NCBI GenBank assembly: GCA_964409695.1
Contig: CAYPDX010000005.1
Coordinates: 1 to 42,608 of the forward strand
Length of the DNA stretch: 42,608 nucleotides
Reading direction: 5' to 3'
Source of the DNA: JABDAD01 sp964409695
GTDB lineage: Bacteria > Pseudomonadota > Alphaproteobacteria > Rickettsiales > Rickettsiaceae
Of this stretch, positions 32,061 through 40,549 are shown one piece after another (position 1 is the stretch's first letter; the number at the start of each line of letters is the position of its first letter). Both the position numbers and the translations under genes were made by a program. Below the pieces are notes generated by a model that was not told where the DNA came from, made no database searches, and was given only the letters and a program-made list of their open reading frames with translations.

Positions 32061-33272
32061 CTATTCCTTATATGGCGTATAAGAACTATCAAATATTCTC
32101 TTAGACAATAGATATATAACATATGACGTTGTACTAATTGATAAAATAAATATGGTAAATTTTACAATAGTATCAGAATGTATTCGAGTTGTAATAAAGT
32201 TAATAATAGCAATAATTGAATAATAAAAAGTCCCAAAAATGGAACCAGCCGTTCCATTAACTTTAGTGTAATCTTCTAATGAGTATCTGAGTACAAGTGG
32301 CATAACTACGCTAAAACTTACTGACTGCAACACAATCGGTATTATTAATATTATTCTAGCTAATTCATTAGAAATATAGCTATAAGACCATAGAGTTCCT
32401 AAAATAACAAGCATTGTACAGCTAAATAAGCTTAATTTTAAGCCCATTTCTATTATTTTTTTTCCGTCGATCAATTTTTGAGCTTGTCTAGTAAAGATAC
32501 TTCCGCACATACTAGATACGCTTAAAAGAAGAATAATAAAACCATAACTCGAAGGATGAAAATGTAATTTAGAAATAAAAATAAATGGTGCTTCAACGTA
32601 AAAACTATACATAATGCCATTAAAAGCACCTATTATACAGCCATAGAATATAACTCTTTTATCCCTAATCATCATAGAGAATATTTCTCTAAAATTCTCC
32701 CTGTGCTCCCCTTTATATCGATTTGTTTCTGGAAGCTTAAAAATTATACCAAGATAAACTAAAAAAACTATGGAGAATAAATATACAAAATTATATCTCC
32801 AGCCAACAAGCTCTACTATATAGCCACCAATTAATGAACCAATAGCAGGCATTATGGCAATACCAACAGCAAGACTTGCATATAGTTTTGATAAATCATT
32901 TCCTCTATAAGAATCTCTTGCCATGGCCTGAGCTACTACAGACCCTACACTTGCTCCAAATGCTTGAATAAACCTTAGAAGGATTAGAGTATAAATATCA
33001 TTCGTGAAAAAACTAAATATAGATGTAACAAGAAAAAGAGTGAGCCCAAAAATGACTACAGATCTCCTACCATATATATCAGAAGCTCTTCCAAGAATAA
33101 ATATTCCAACAGCGAAGCCAAAAAAATATACACTTGAACTAGATTGAGCTAGACCTGCCTCTATGTTAAATTCTAGAGCAATATCAGGTAGACCTGTTGT
33201 ATATACACTTTCCGTTGACTGAGAAAGAGCAAATAAACAGAATAGTAAAAATGCCGGCGCTCGAGCGATCAT
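32061..33272 (-). CDS. MFS transporter, Bcr/CflA drug-resistance type
   Basis: Twelve-helix major facilitator of 403 residues. The loop 2-3 signature GRASDIYGRRSVVIFG is intact and the start (FLLFCLFALSQSTESVYTTG) matches the Bcr/CflA subfamily, as does RFIQAFGASVGSVVAQAMAR in helix 4. Members export chloramphenicol, bicyclomycin and other small molecules; the actual substrate here is not predictable. It lies between ychF (9 bases) and nrdR (3 bases) on the same strand and is likely cotranscribed with both. Confidence 0.88.
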   Translation of the reverse strand: MIARAPAFLLFCLFALSQSTESVYTTGLPDIALEFNIEAGLAQSSSSVYFFGFAVGIFILGRASDIYGRRSVVIFGLTLFLVTSIFSFFTNDIYTLILLRFIQAFGASVGSVVAQAMARDSYRGNDLSKLYASLAVGIAIMPAIGSLIGGYIVELVGWRYNFVYLFSIVFLVYLGIIFKLPETNRYKGEHRENFREIFSMMIRDKRVIFYGCIIGAFNGIMYSFYVEAPFIFISKLHFHPSSYGFIILLLSVSSMCGSIFTRQAQKLIDGKKIIEMGLKLSLFSCTMLVILGTLWSYSYISNELARIILIIPIVLQSVSFSVVMPLVLRYSLEDYTKVNGTAGSIFGTFYYSIIAIINFITTRIHSDTIVKFTIFILSISTTSYVIYLLSKRIFDSSYTPYKE

Positions 33273-33281
33273 TTTAGACCA

Positions 33282-34379
33282 TCAGACATTGAACCTGAAA
33301 TGTACAACATCCCCATCCATAACTTCATAATCTTTTCCCTCAAGACGCATTTTTCCTACTTCTTTACACTTAGTCTCGCCTTTATTTACTATATAATCAT
33401 TATATGAAATTACTTCTGCTCTTATAAAGCCTTTTTCAAAATCTGTATGAATAATACCTGCAGCTTGCGGAGCGAGGGTTCCCTTTGTAAATGTCCAAGC
33501 CCTTGCCTCTTTAGGACCAATTGTAAAATAACTCTTCAAATCAAGAAGTTCGTAACCAGCCTTTATCACTTTACTTAAACCTGTTTCAGCAAGCCCTATT
33601 TCTTTTAAGAAAGCTTGTTTATCTTCATCTGAATCAAATTGAGAAATTTCTTCCTCAATTCTTGATGAAATAATTACTGATTTTGCATTTTCTTTTTTGG
33701 CCTTTTCTTCAACCATTTTTGAGTATGAATTACCTGTCGCAGCCTCTGATTCCAAGACATTACAGACATATAAAATTGGTTTAGATGAAATGATTTGAAG
33801 AGAATTCAATTCTTCTTGAGTAACTTTACCAAGCAATGTTCTTGCTGCGTCGCCTTTGGCAAGGCATTCATATACAATTTCAAGTAATTCAACGAGATCT
33901 TTAAGAGATTTATCGCCTGATGCTAATTTTTTCTTTGAAGTTTGCAATCTTTTCTCTACAGACTCTAAATCTGCAAGAATTAATTCAGTTTCTACAACTT
34001 CTGCATCAAATACAGGATCCACTTTTCCATGAACATGCGTTATGTCCTGATCATCGAAACATCTTAAAACATGGATTATAGCATCAACTTGCCTAATATG
34101 ACCTAGGAATTGATTACCGAGCCCTTCCCCTTTACTAGCACCTTTTACAAGACCTGCTATATCAACAAACTCCATAAGAGTTGGTATTATTTTTGCAGAG
34201 GCGGATATCTTCGCTAGCTCATTTAACCTTTCATCAGGAACAGACACTATACCAGTATTAGGTTCTATCGTGCAGAAAGGGTAATTAGCCGCAGCTGCAG
34301 CTTGCGTTGATGTTAAAGCATTAAATAAAGTTGATTTGCCTACGTTAGGAAGCCCAACTATTCCGCATTTAAATCCCAT
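33282..34379 (-). CDS. ychF: Redox-regulated ATPase/GTPase YchF
   Basis: Obg-family P-loop protein that binds ribosomes and, unusually, prefers ATP. The 365-residue protein contains G1 GLPNVGKSTLFNALT, G2 region NYPFCTIEPNTG, G3 DIAGLVKGASKGEGLGNQFL, a coiled-coil insertion around residues 130-190 and a C-terminal TGS domain (SYFTIGPKEARAWTFTKGTL). The end YEVMDGDVVHFRFNV is diagnostic. Only three bases separate it from bamD upstream. Confidence 0.96.
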   Translation of the reverse strand: MGFKCGIVGLPNVGKSTLFNALTSTQAAAAANYPFCTIEPNTGIVSVPDERLNELAKISASAKIIPTLMEFVDIAGLVKGASKGEGLGNQFLGHIRQVDAIIHVLRCFDDQDITHVHGKVDPVFDAEVVETELILADLESVEKRLQTSKKKLASGDKSLKDLVELLEIVYECLAKGDAARTLLGKVTQEELNSLQIISSKPILYVCNVLESEAATGNSYSKMVEEKAKKENAKSVIISSRIEEEISQFDSDEDKQAFLKEIGLAETGLSKVIKAGYELLDLKSYFTIGPKEARAWTFTKGTLAPQAAGIIHTDFEKGFIRAEVISYNDYIVNKGETKCKEVGKMRLEGKDYEVMDGDVVHFRFNV

Positions 34380-34382
34380 ATA

Positions 34383-35141
34383 TTACTTCTTTTTCGAATT
34401 ACTATTGAGCGCGAGAATTGTTTTTGCATATTTATACCAATTACTATCAGGATAATTATGCTCAAGAACCGCCGCATATTTATTTGCCTCGTCTTTCAAT
34501 CCAAGAATAATAAAACTTTCAACCATACGATATAAAGCTTCCGGAGTATGTGTTGTTGTTTGGTAATTATCTATTATTGACTGGAATCTATTTATAGCTC
34601 CAGCAGGATTTGAACGATTTTGATAATATCTACCAATCTCCATTTCTTTACCGGCCAGATGATCATTCACTAAATCAATTTTTATAGAGGCATCAAGCGC
34701 ATATTTTGTGCCAGGAAATCTTGAAATTAGCTCCTCAAATGCATCTTTTGCTCTTTGAGTTAGTGCCTGATCATGATGAATATCAGAGATTTGCATATAG
34801 TAATCTAAACCTTTAAGGTAATATGCATATGCAATATCCTCATGAGTAGGATGGATTAGAATAAAATTATCAAGAACATCTACTGATTCTTGATATTGTC
34901 TCGCGCTGTACAGGCTAAAAGCTTCCATTAGTTCAGCATATGGCGTTAAATCTCCGCCTGGGTGTTGAAAATATATTTTGCCAAAATGGTCAGACGCATC
35001 TTTATAATGACCTTCTTGAAATAACTCCATTCCCTTTTTATATGATTCATAAGCAGGGATCATCATATCTTCATTTTCTTTTTTCGATTTACAACTAAAT
35101 AATGAAAATACAAAAATTAGACAAATTATTTTTTTTAACAT
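34383..35141 (-). CDS. bamD: Outer-membrane assembly lipoprotein BamD
   Basis: Essential partner of BamA in inserting beta-barrels such as the porin, the Adr-like proteins and the autotransporter of this window. I place the start at the ATG at 35141 (252 residues), where GAG lies seven bases upstream; a TTG start four codons earlier is also in frame. The lipobox is SLFSC, with acylated Cys17. TPR repeats follow: YKKGMELFQEGHYKDASDHF, then YQESVDVLDNFILIHPTH, then AKDAFEELISRFPGTKYALD, then AINRFQSIIDNYQTTTHTPE. Length fits the family. Confidence 0.92.
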   Translation of the reverse strand: MLKKIICLIFVFSLFSCKSKKENEDMMIPAYESYKKGMELFQEGHYKDASDHFGKIYFQHPGGDLTPYAELMEAFSLYSARQYQESVDVLDNFILIHPTHEDIAYAYYLKGLDYYMQISDIHHDQALTQRAKDAFEELISRFPGTKYALDASIKIDLVNDHLAGKEMEIGRYYQNRSNPAGAINRFQSIIDNYQTTTHTPEALYRMVESFIILGLKDEANKYAAVLEHNYPDSNWYKYAKTILALNSNSKKK

Positions 35142-35175
35142 AAAATTACTCAAATATATATTAACTAAATTTATT

Positions 35176-36387
35176 CTAGCGATCTGTATCTATGTTTTTC
35201 TCTATATCGCGGAATATAGCGAAAAATAGGATTACTAGCATATTAGTAGAAAGCCACCACAACTGCCATACACCATAAGAAATAAGCGCAACAAAGTAGT
35301 AATTCACAAAATATCCACCACAAAAAGCCGCCCAAAAAAGATCTGGTTTTTTTCTATATATCTTCATAATACCTGAAAGCATTTTTAAAAGAATGCCAGC
35401 AAATAAAATAAGGCCGACAATTCCCGTTTCAAGCCAAAACTGCATTAAAGCATTGTGGGGATGAAGTGGTAGTGGATGCCACCTATACTGATTATAATAT
35501 ATCATATCTTCTTCTTCATCTACTTCTATTTCTGGCGCTGAATTAAATCCATTTCCAAAAACTAACTTTTCAAAAGCCTTCTCCGCTGTAAATTTCCATA
35601 TATACAACCTATGTTTTCCTGAATCAGGAGAAGATGGATATGTATGGCATAATTCTCTTGGTGATTGCATATATGAGAAAACAGGCATAAAAACTGCGCT
35701 TGCTAATACGCCAAACATAATGAGGTACATAAAAAACATTCTAGAAAAAAACAAAGCAATAAAGGCAAGTAATCCTAATAAGAAGCCTAAATAACTTGCA
35801 AGACTATCAGAAATTCTAAGCGTGTAGGCAACAATTATAGTATATAAAAATGCTACCACCCATTTACGTCTTTTGAAGAGAACATACATTACAGGCCAAG
35901 CAAACATAGCTAGGACAGTACAACCTCTATCTAGAAAATTAATATGGAAATTCATTTTGCCGTGTGGCTGTACAAAACTTCTGAATGTTTTTGAAATAAA
36001 TCCATCTGTTACATATTCAACAGCAAAGAAAACTAATGAAAACATGCTGCCAATAACAAGTGGTAGAGCAAATTTCTTATATTTATCAATTTTTTCGTAC
36101 CAATTTGAATCCGTAGCAAGCATTACTGCAACTGTGAGAAGCGATACTGAAGAAAATTTAGAAAAAGCTGATAATCCTGCCGGACTCCATATACATGATA
36201 ATAATAACCAAGAAAAAAATACTATCTCGTATTTATTATTTGTGATTCTTGTAAAATCTATCCTTTTATAATTTGCAAGAATGAGAAGTGTAAAAAGTAT
36301 AGTTCCACCAGGAGCCGTAACTAAACCACTTAACATACTAATTGCAGGAATTAAAAAAACTAAAACTGAATATAAATTTGATATCAT
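35176..36387 (-). CDS. O-antigen ligase/polymerase-like membrane protein (Wzy_C family)
   Basis: Polytopic membrane protein (403 residues, about ten to twelve helices) of the O-antigen ligase family. The periplasmic signature PLHPHNALMQFWLETGIVGL, with the conserved His-x-His-Asn, is the clearest evidence; ligases and polymerases share it, so WaaL, Wzy or another glycan polymerase cannot be separated. An acidic loop precedes it (EIEVDEEEDMIYYNQYRW). It lies between the DUF2155 gene and bamD on the same strand with very short gaps. Its presence suggests the organism makes a surface polysaccharide or decorated LPS. Confidence 0.8.
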   Translation of the reverse strand: MISNLYSVLVFLIPAISMLSGLVTAPGGTILFTLLILANYKRIDFTRITNNKYEIVFFSWLLLSCIWSPAGLSAFSKFSSVSLLTVAVMLATDSNWYEKIDKYKKFALPLVIGSMFSLVFFAVEYVTDGFISKTFRSFVQPHGKMNFHINFLDRGCTVLAMFAWPVMYVLFKRRKWVVAFLYTIIVAYTLRISDSLASYLGFLLGLLAFIALFFSRMFFMYLIMFGVLASAVFMPVFSYMQSPRELCHTYPSSPDSGKHRLYIWKFTAEKAFEKLVFGNGFNSAPEIEVDEEEDMIYYNQYRWHPLPLHPHNALMQFWLETGIVGLILFAGILLKMLSGIMKIYRKKPDLFWAAFCGGYFVNYYFVALISYGVWQLWWLSTNMLVILFFAIFRDIEKNIDTDR

Positions 36388-36390
36388 TTT

Positions 36391-36822
36391 CTAACTACAT
36401 GAGATGGCGATTAATTGATAAACTGGATGTTCAACTGCAGATAATGATGGACTATTAGAGAAAAGCCAACCTCTAAAAATTTGCTTTGATGTTCCATCGA
36501 ATTCGTTCTCTTTTAAAGATACTAATAATAGATTATTTTGTTTTTTATTATCCATTTTTACGCATTTTACAAGCTCTACTTCAGCTCTTCCATATGTTAT
36601 TTTAGAACCAACATTTAGCGTAATTTCTTTCGAATTCGCAGTTATTTTATTCATCACAATTAATTTTGCTTTATTTACATAAGTCAATTTATCATCTGCA
36701 ATTGCGAAAACATCATCTTCAACGGCAGTTTCAGCTATAGAATCAAATACGTCATTTGCTAGAGCCTGATATGAAATCAAGGACAAAACTAAGACTAAAA
36801 ATCTAATAAAACTAAATAGCAC
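36391..36822 (-). CDS. DUF2155 family exported protein
   Basis: Small periplasmic or envelope protein characteristic of alphaproteobacteria, of unknown function. The 143-residue protein starts at a GTG (36822). It has a signal peptide (FIRFLVLVLSLISYQALA|ND) and the DUF2155 pattern: KAKLIVMNKITANSKEITLN, then a YGRAEVELVKCV strand and the end segment IFRGWLFSNSPSLSAVEHPV followed by ISCS. The two cysteines (in VKCVK and at ISCS) are conserved in the family and may pair. It is first in the tight leftward run continuing into the ligase-like gene four bases away. Confidence 0.85.
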   Translation of the reverse strand: MLFSFIRFLVLVLSLISYQALANDVFDSIAETAVEDDVFAIADDKLTYVNKAKLIVMNKITANSKEITLNVGSKITYGRAEVELVKCVKMDNKKQNNLLLVSLKENEFDGTSKQIFRGWLFSNSPSLSAVEHPVYQLIAISCS

Positions 36823-36935
36823 GCCTATACCATAACTGCAGTCGCGTGTAAAAATATATTAAATTTAAGCAAATGTAAACAGAAGTCTAATCTGACGTGT
36901 ATTGTGATGTTAAACGTTGTATAATGATACTGCTT

Positions 36936-37697
36936 TTAGACCGGTTGAATTGGACCCTTTGTCTCACCGCGAACAAATTGGCTAACCACTCGATTGTCAC
37001 AACTATCAAGTTCAGCTGGCGTTCCACTCCAGATAATTCTACCCTCATAAATCATAGCAACCTTATCAGCTATTCTCATAGCGCTATTCATATCATGAGT
37101 TATTGTAATGCATGTTGCTCCAAGCTTATTTTTAATATCAACAATTAGTTCGTTAATAACATTAGCCATTATTGGATCTAGGCCTGTTGTTGGCTCATCA
37201 AAAAATATAATTTCAGGATTAGTACATATTGATCTTGCAAGAGAAACACGCTTTTGCATCCCTCCGGATAACTCCGATGGAAAAAGAGATAGAACTCTAT
37301 TTGACAGACCAACAGCCTTCAGCTTCTCTTCAGCAAGTTCCTTTCTCTTATGAAGCGATAGCTTATATAGACGCTGGGCAAAAAATGTAATGTTTTCTTC
37401 AACAGAAAGTGAATCGAATAAAGCTCCAGCCTGAAACAAGAATCCACATTTTTGTAACATAGAAGCTCTGTCATTAGATGAAAAATCACTTGTATCTTTT
37501 CCATCAACAAATATTTTACCAGACGTTGGCTTTAAAAGACCAATAATAGTCTTTATTAGGACAGATTTACCAGTACCAGACCCACCTAAAATCACTATTG
37601 ACTTGCCTTTTTCTACTTCAAGATCGACTCCAGAAAGCACATTATGTGAACCGAAGGATTTATGTAGATTTTTAATTGAGATTATGCTGTTTTCCAT
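36936..37697 (-). CDS. mlaF: ABC transporter ATPase of the Mla (phospholipid/organic solvent) system
   Basis: ATPase of the MlaFEDB-type system moving phospholipids between inner and outer membrane. The 253-residue protein has Walker A GGSGTGKSVLIKTI, the Q loop in CGFLFQAGALFDSL, signature LSGGMQKRVSLARSI and Walker B EIIFFDEPTTGLDPI. FQAGALFDSLSVEEN is specific to the MlaF/Ttg2A branch. It follows the MlaE-like permease by four bases. The MlaD substrate-binding component is not in the window, nor are MlaC and MlaB. Confidence 0.91.
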   Translation of the reverse strand: MENSIISIKNLHKSFGSHNVLSGVDLEVEKGKSIVILGGSGTGKSVLIKTIIGLLKPTSGKIFVDGKDTSDFSSNDRASMLQKCGFLFQAGALFDSLSVEENITFFAQRLYKLSLHKRKELAEEKLKAVGLSNRVLSLFPSELSGGMQKRVSLARSICTNPEIIFFDEPTTGLDPIMANVINELIVDIKNKLGATCITITHDMNSAMRIADKVAMIYEGRIIWSGTPAELDSCDNRVVSQFVRGETKGPIQPV

Positions 37698-37701
37698 ATG
37701 A

Positions 37702-38523
37702 TCATTTAAAGAAAATTTCTGTTAAAAAGTAGTTACTTAGTAAAATTAAAACTGAACTAGTCACGACAGCCTTTGTTGTACTTTTCCCAACGCCCTTTGC
37801 TCCTTTTTCACAATAGAATCCATTATAACAACTTATTGAGGTTATAATAAACCCAAAAACCGCAGCCTTAATCAGACCAGAAACCACATCTATTGTTTCA
37901 AGATATTTATATGTATTTGCAATATAAAATGATGCATTGAAACCCAGCTTATATACACTAACCAAGAATCCACCCATCACTCCAATAACATCACCAATTA
38001 AAACAAGTGCTGGGAGAGAAATAAGCCCAGCTATTATTCTTGGCGTTGCAAGATATTTAATAGGATCAGTTGAAAGAGTATATAAAGCATCTATTTGTTC
38101 TGTAACTTTCATTGTACCAATCTCAGCTGCTATTGATGCACCAACTCTTCCAGCAACCATCAAACCAGCGAGTACAGGGCCAAGTTCACGCGTGATCGCT
38201 AACACAACAACAGTTGCAATAGAGCTTTCCGCTGAAAATCTGGAAAATCCAGTATAACTCTGAAGAGAAAGTACAGCGCCAGAAAATATCGCAGTCATAC
38301 CAACAACTGGAAGAGAATAAAACCCTATTGTAAGTAATTGCTGTAGAAATAACTTTGGATAGAATGGTCTTTGAAAAAGCCCTAAAAGGGCCTTCCCTAC
38401 AAAAATACTTATTGATCCAGTAGCTTCGAGAATATTCAATATTGCTGCACCTATAGATCTAACAAATCTTAGAAATACTTCAGCAAATCCAAGCATTCTT
38501 ACTGCAAAATTATTATTTAACAT
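37702..38523 (-). CDS. mlaE: MlaE-family ABC transporter permease
   Basis: Membrane subunit of the Mla phospholipid transporter. I choose the ATG at 38523 (273 residues) because AAAGGA lies just upstream; an ATG four codons earlier is also in frame. MlaE features include the long N-terminal membrane-parallel region, YSLPVVGMTAIFSGAVLSLQ, then ITRELGPVLAGLMVAGRVGA with IAAEIGTMKVTEQIDAL following, the signature segment of the family. The start overlaps the end of alr by 11 bases, so the three genes alr-mlaE-mlaF form one unit. Confidence 0.92.
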   Translation of the reverse strand: MLNNNFAVRMLGFAEVFLRFVRSIGAAILNILEATGSISIFVGKALLGLFQRPFYPKLFLQQLLTIGFYSLPVVGMTAIFSGAVLSLQSYTGFSRFSAESSIATVVVLAITRELGPVLAGLMVAGRVGASIAAEIGTMKVTEQIDALYTLSTDPIKYLATPRIIAGLISLPALVLIGDVIGVMGGFLVSVYKLGFNASFYIANTYKYLETIDVVSGLIKAAVFGFIITSISCYNGFYCEKGAKGVGKSTTKAVVTSSVLILLSNYFLTEIFFK

Positions 38524-39619
38524 ATTTCCTTTCATATCTATTACCTAGAGAAGTTAAAACTTCATATCCTATAGTTCCAGCCTTTGTTGCAAGCATGTCC
38601 GGTGTTTGATGCTTGCATATTATATCAACTTCCTGCCCAATTTTTCTATGTATCGCTGGTATATTTGATAAATCAAGATTTATCAGATCCATAGAAATCC
38701 TACCAACAATTGGAACAGCAAATCCATTTATAAAACACAGACCTTTATTACTAAGCAAACGGGACAACCCATCGGCATAACCTACGCAAATAGTTCCCAC
38801 AATCGCAGTTTTTTCAAATCCGTGTGTGAGATTGTAACCTATTTTCTGACCTTCCGCTACTTCCTTAACCTGAATTAGCTTTGAAAATAATCTCACAGGG
38901 TTGCGCAAAAAACTCATTTCGTTATTAAGCTGTAGACCATAAATACCCGCTCCAGGCCTTACTAAATCAAAATGATAGTCCATTCCAAGTACTATTCCCC
39001 CTGAATTTGCAAGGCTTGCTTTTATATCACCAAACCCTTGTTTGAGTTCTATAAATTTTGTAAGTTGGTATCTATTGAAATCATTTTCTGCTTCTTCAGA
39101 ACATGCCAAATGACTCATAATATATTGCAAGGACATTGCAGAATATAATTCCTGACTTTCTTGCAAGATCCTAACTTCTTTTTCTGTGAATCCAAGCCTA
39201 TTCATACCTGTATCTATATGAATTATAGCCTTATGTTTCTTCGCCCTAGCTATACATAAATCATTAAATAACTGAATTTGTTCAAGATTATTCAAAACTG
39301 GAATTAGATTATTTGCTAAAAAATATTCCTCTTGACCATGAAAAATACCGCTTAATACATAGATAGTAATATCATCAAAGAGTTTCCTTATCTCTAAAGC
39401 CTCGACCAAGGTAGCTACAAAAAACTTATTACAACCTGCATTTTTTAGTGTCTTTGTGATTTGTGTTGCACCCAAACCATAAGCGTTAGCTTTTACCGCC
39501 GCTGAAACCTCAGAACGAACTAGTTCCTTTAAAGATAAATAATTATCTCTAATAATATTAAGATCGATTTCAAGTACAGAATTTGAGTTCATTTCGATAG
39601 TTTGGATTGGAGTCACCAT
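38513..39619 (-). CDS. alr: Alanine racemase
   Basis: PLP enzyme that makes D-alanine for peptidoglycan. The PLP lysine lies in SAAVKANAYGLGA, and MNRLGF, LANSGGI, RPGAGIYGL, GTICVGYADG and VPIVGRISMDLINLDL are family motifs. The catalytic tyrosine is probably the one in QKIGYNLTHG. The start is uncertain: ATG at 39619 (368 residues) or ATG at 39592, neither with a clear ribosome-binding site. Its presence implies that D-Ala, and so at least some peptidoglycan, is made. It is divergent from the ParA-like gene. Confidence 0.91.
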   Translation of the reverse strand: MVTPIQTIEMNSNSVLEIDLNIIRDNYLSLKELVRSEVSAAVKANAYGLGATQITKTLKNAGCNKFFVATLVEALEIRKLFDDITIYVLSGIFHGQEEYFLANNLIPVLNNLEQIQLFNDLCIARAKKHKAIIHIDTGMNRLGFTEKEVRILQESQELYSAMSLQYIMSHLACSEEAENDFNRYQLTKFIELKQGFGDIKASLANSGGIVLGMDYHFDLVRPGAGIYGLQLNNEMSFLRNPVRLFSKLIQVKEVAEGQKIGYNLTHGFEKTAIVGTICVGYADGLSRLLSNKGLCFINGFAVPIVGRISMDLINLDLSNIPAIHRKIGQEVDIICKHQTPDMLATKAGTIGYEVLTSLGNRYERKYVK

Positions 39620-39653
39620 ACTAGGAAAAATCAATCATAAGGGCAATATAAAA

Positions 39654-40277
39654 ATGGCAAAAATTATAACAATAGCACAACAAAAAGGCGGAGCAGGAAA
39701 AAGCACAATAGCGGCTCATCTTGCAATTGGCTTAAAGCAACGCAATAATAGAATAGCTTTGATTGATATAGACCCTCAAGGTTCTCTTTCAATGTGGTTT
39801 AAGGTTAGAGAAGAATTATTTGGAAAAGGTTATGCAGGTATTAATCTTGCTGCTTGTTCTGGTATTAGAATAAACAACGAAATAGCTCAACTAAAACTAT
39901 TGAATGACTACGTAATAATTGATTGCCCGCCACATACAGATACAGAAGCAAAAGCCGCTATTAGAGCAGCAGATCTTGTGCTAGTCCCAATGCAGGCAAG
40001 CCCAACCGATTTATGGGCGACAGGAAAAACTATTGATTTCTCGCTAGGAGAAAGAAAAAGAACTAAAATTATACTAAATCGCTATAGCCCAAATACAAAG
40101 CTTGCCAAATCTTTAAAAATGCCGGAAGAACATATTTTAAAATCATATTTAGGTAACAGAGTAGGCTTTGCAAGCTCTATGTCTTATGGAAAAACAATTC
40201 TAGAAACAGAACCTAGTTCTTTAGCTTCAAAAGAAGTCAAAGAGTTGATTAATGAGATAATGAGTAATTTAGATTGA
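39654..40277 (+). CDS. ParA/MinD-superfamily ATPase (orphan, 207 residues)
   Basis: Deviant Walker A ATPase: KGGAGKST at residues 11-18, LIDIDPQGSLSMWF (switch/Walker A') and YVIIDCPPHTDTEAKAAIRA (Walker B). It is short for chromosomal ParA and has no ParB partner next to it, resembling the small orphan ParA-like proteins of alphaproteobacteria that position protein clusters, and also plasmid partition ATPases. A plasmid origin is unlikely because neighbours are core chromosomal genes. It is divergent from alr and followed by a decayed gene on the other strand. Confidence 0.85.
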   Translation: MAKIITIAQQKGGAGKSTIAAHLAIGLKQRNNRIALIDIDPQGSLSMWFKVREELFGKGYAGINLAACSGIRINNEIAQLKLLNDYVIIDCPPHTDTEAKAAIRAADLVLVPMQASPTDLWATGKTIDFSLGERKRTKIILNRYSPNTKLAKSLKMPEEHILKSYLGNRVGFASSMSYGKTILETEPSSLASKEVKELINEIMSNLD

Positions 40278-40295
40278 TGAAGCACTATCTCGATT

Positions 40296-40482
40296 TTAGC
40301 TACTAAGCAATTCTTTTAAATCTATTATTTTGATAAAATAATTTTCTTCCTCCAAATATTCTGAAACTCCATTAACATGAATTAAAAATGGAAGTATTGA
40401 AAAATTCTTTGGATGTATAAGATTTTTTATTTTTCAGCTCTAATAATGCTTTGATCTCATGCTTTTTTCCAATGAAATTCAT
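40296..40482 (-). pseudogene. Relic of an AAA/archaeal-type ATPase (N- and C-terminal fragments joined)
   Basis: Read leftward from the ATG at 40482, the frame begins MNFIGKKHEIKALLELKNKK, like the start of COG1672-type ATPases (FIGR..EI..LLELK), then goes out of frame. In another frame NFSILPFLIHVNGVSEYLEE followed by NYFIKIIDLKELLSS matches the tail of such proteins (PVLIHVNGVS...YF..IIDF..LL) and ends at a stop at 40296-40298. The Walker A and about 300 residues of the middle are missing. This is a gene with a large internal deletion and a frameshift. Family assignment is from memory of the end motifs. Confidence 0.6.
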
Positions 40483-40521
40483 TTCTTAGATACATATTTT
40501 ACCTAAAATACTATCTAAGAA
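40483..40521. repeat. Long palindrome upstream of the ATPase relic
   Basis: TTCTTAGATA and TATCTAAGAA are perfect 10-base inverted repeats; inside them TATTTTA and TAAAATA pair again around a CC loop. The whole 39-base segment folds into one long hairpin. It lies 29 bases beyond the ABC transporter stop and directly before the relic's ATG, so it could be that transporter's terminator or an old operator; no T run supports the first. Confidence 0.6.
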
Positions 40522-40549
40522 TCTGCAAATGTCATTCCTTAGATAATGA

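Noticed and set aside
39654..40277. ParA-like gene as a sign of a plasmid or a replication origin
   Set aside because: No ParB, rep gene, iterons or parS-like sites were seen and the neighbours are core chromosomal genes.
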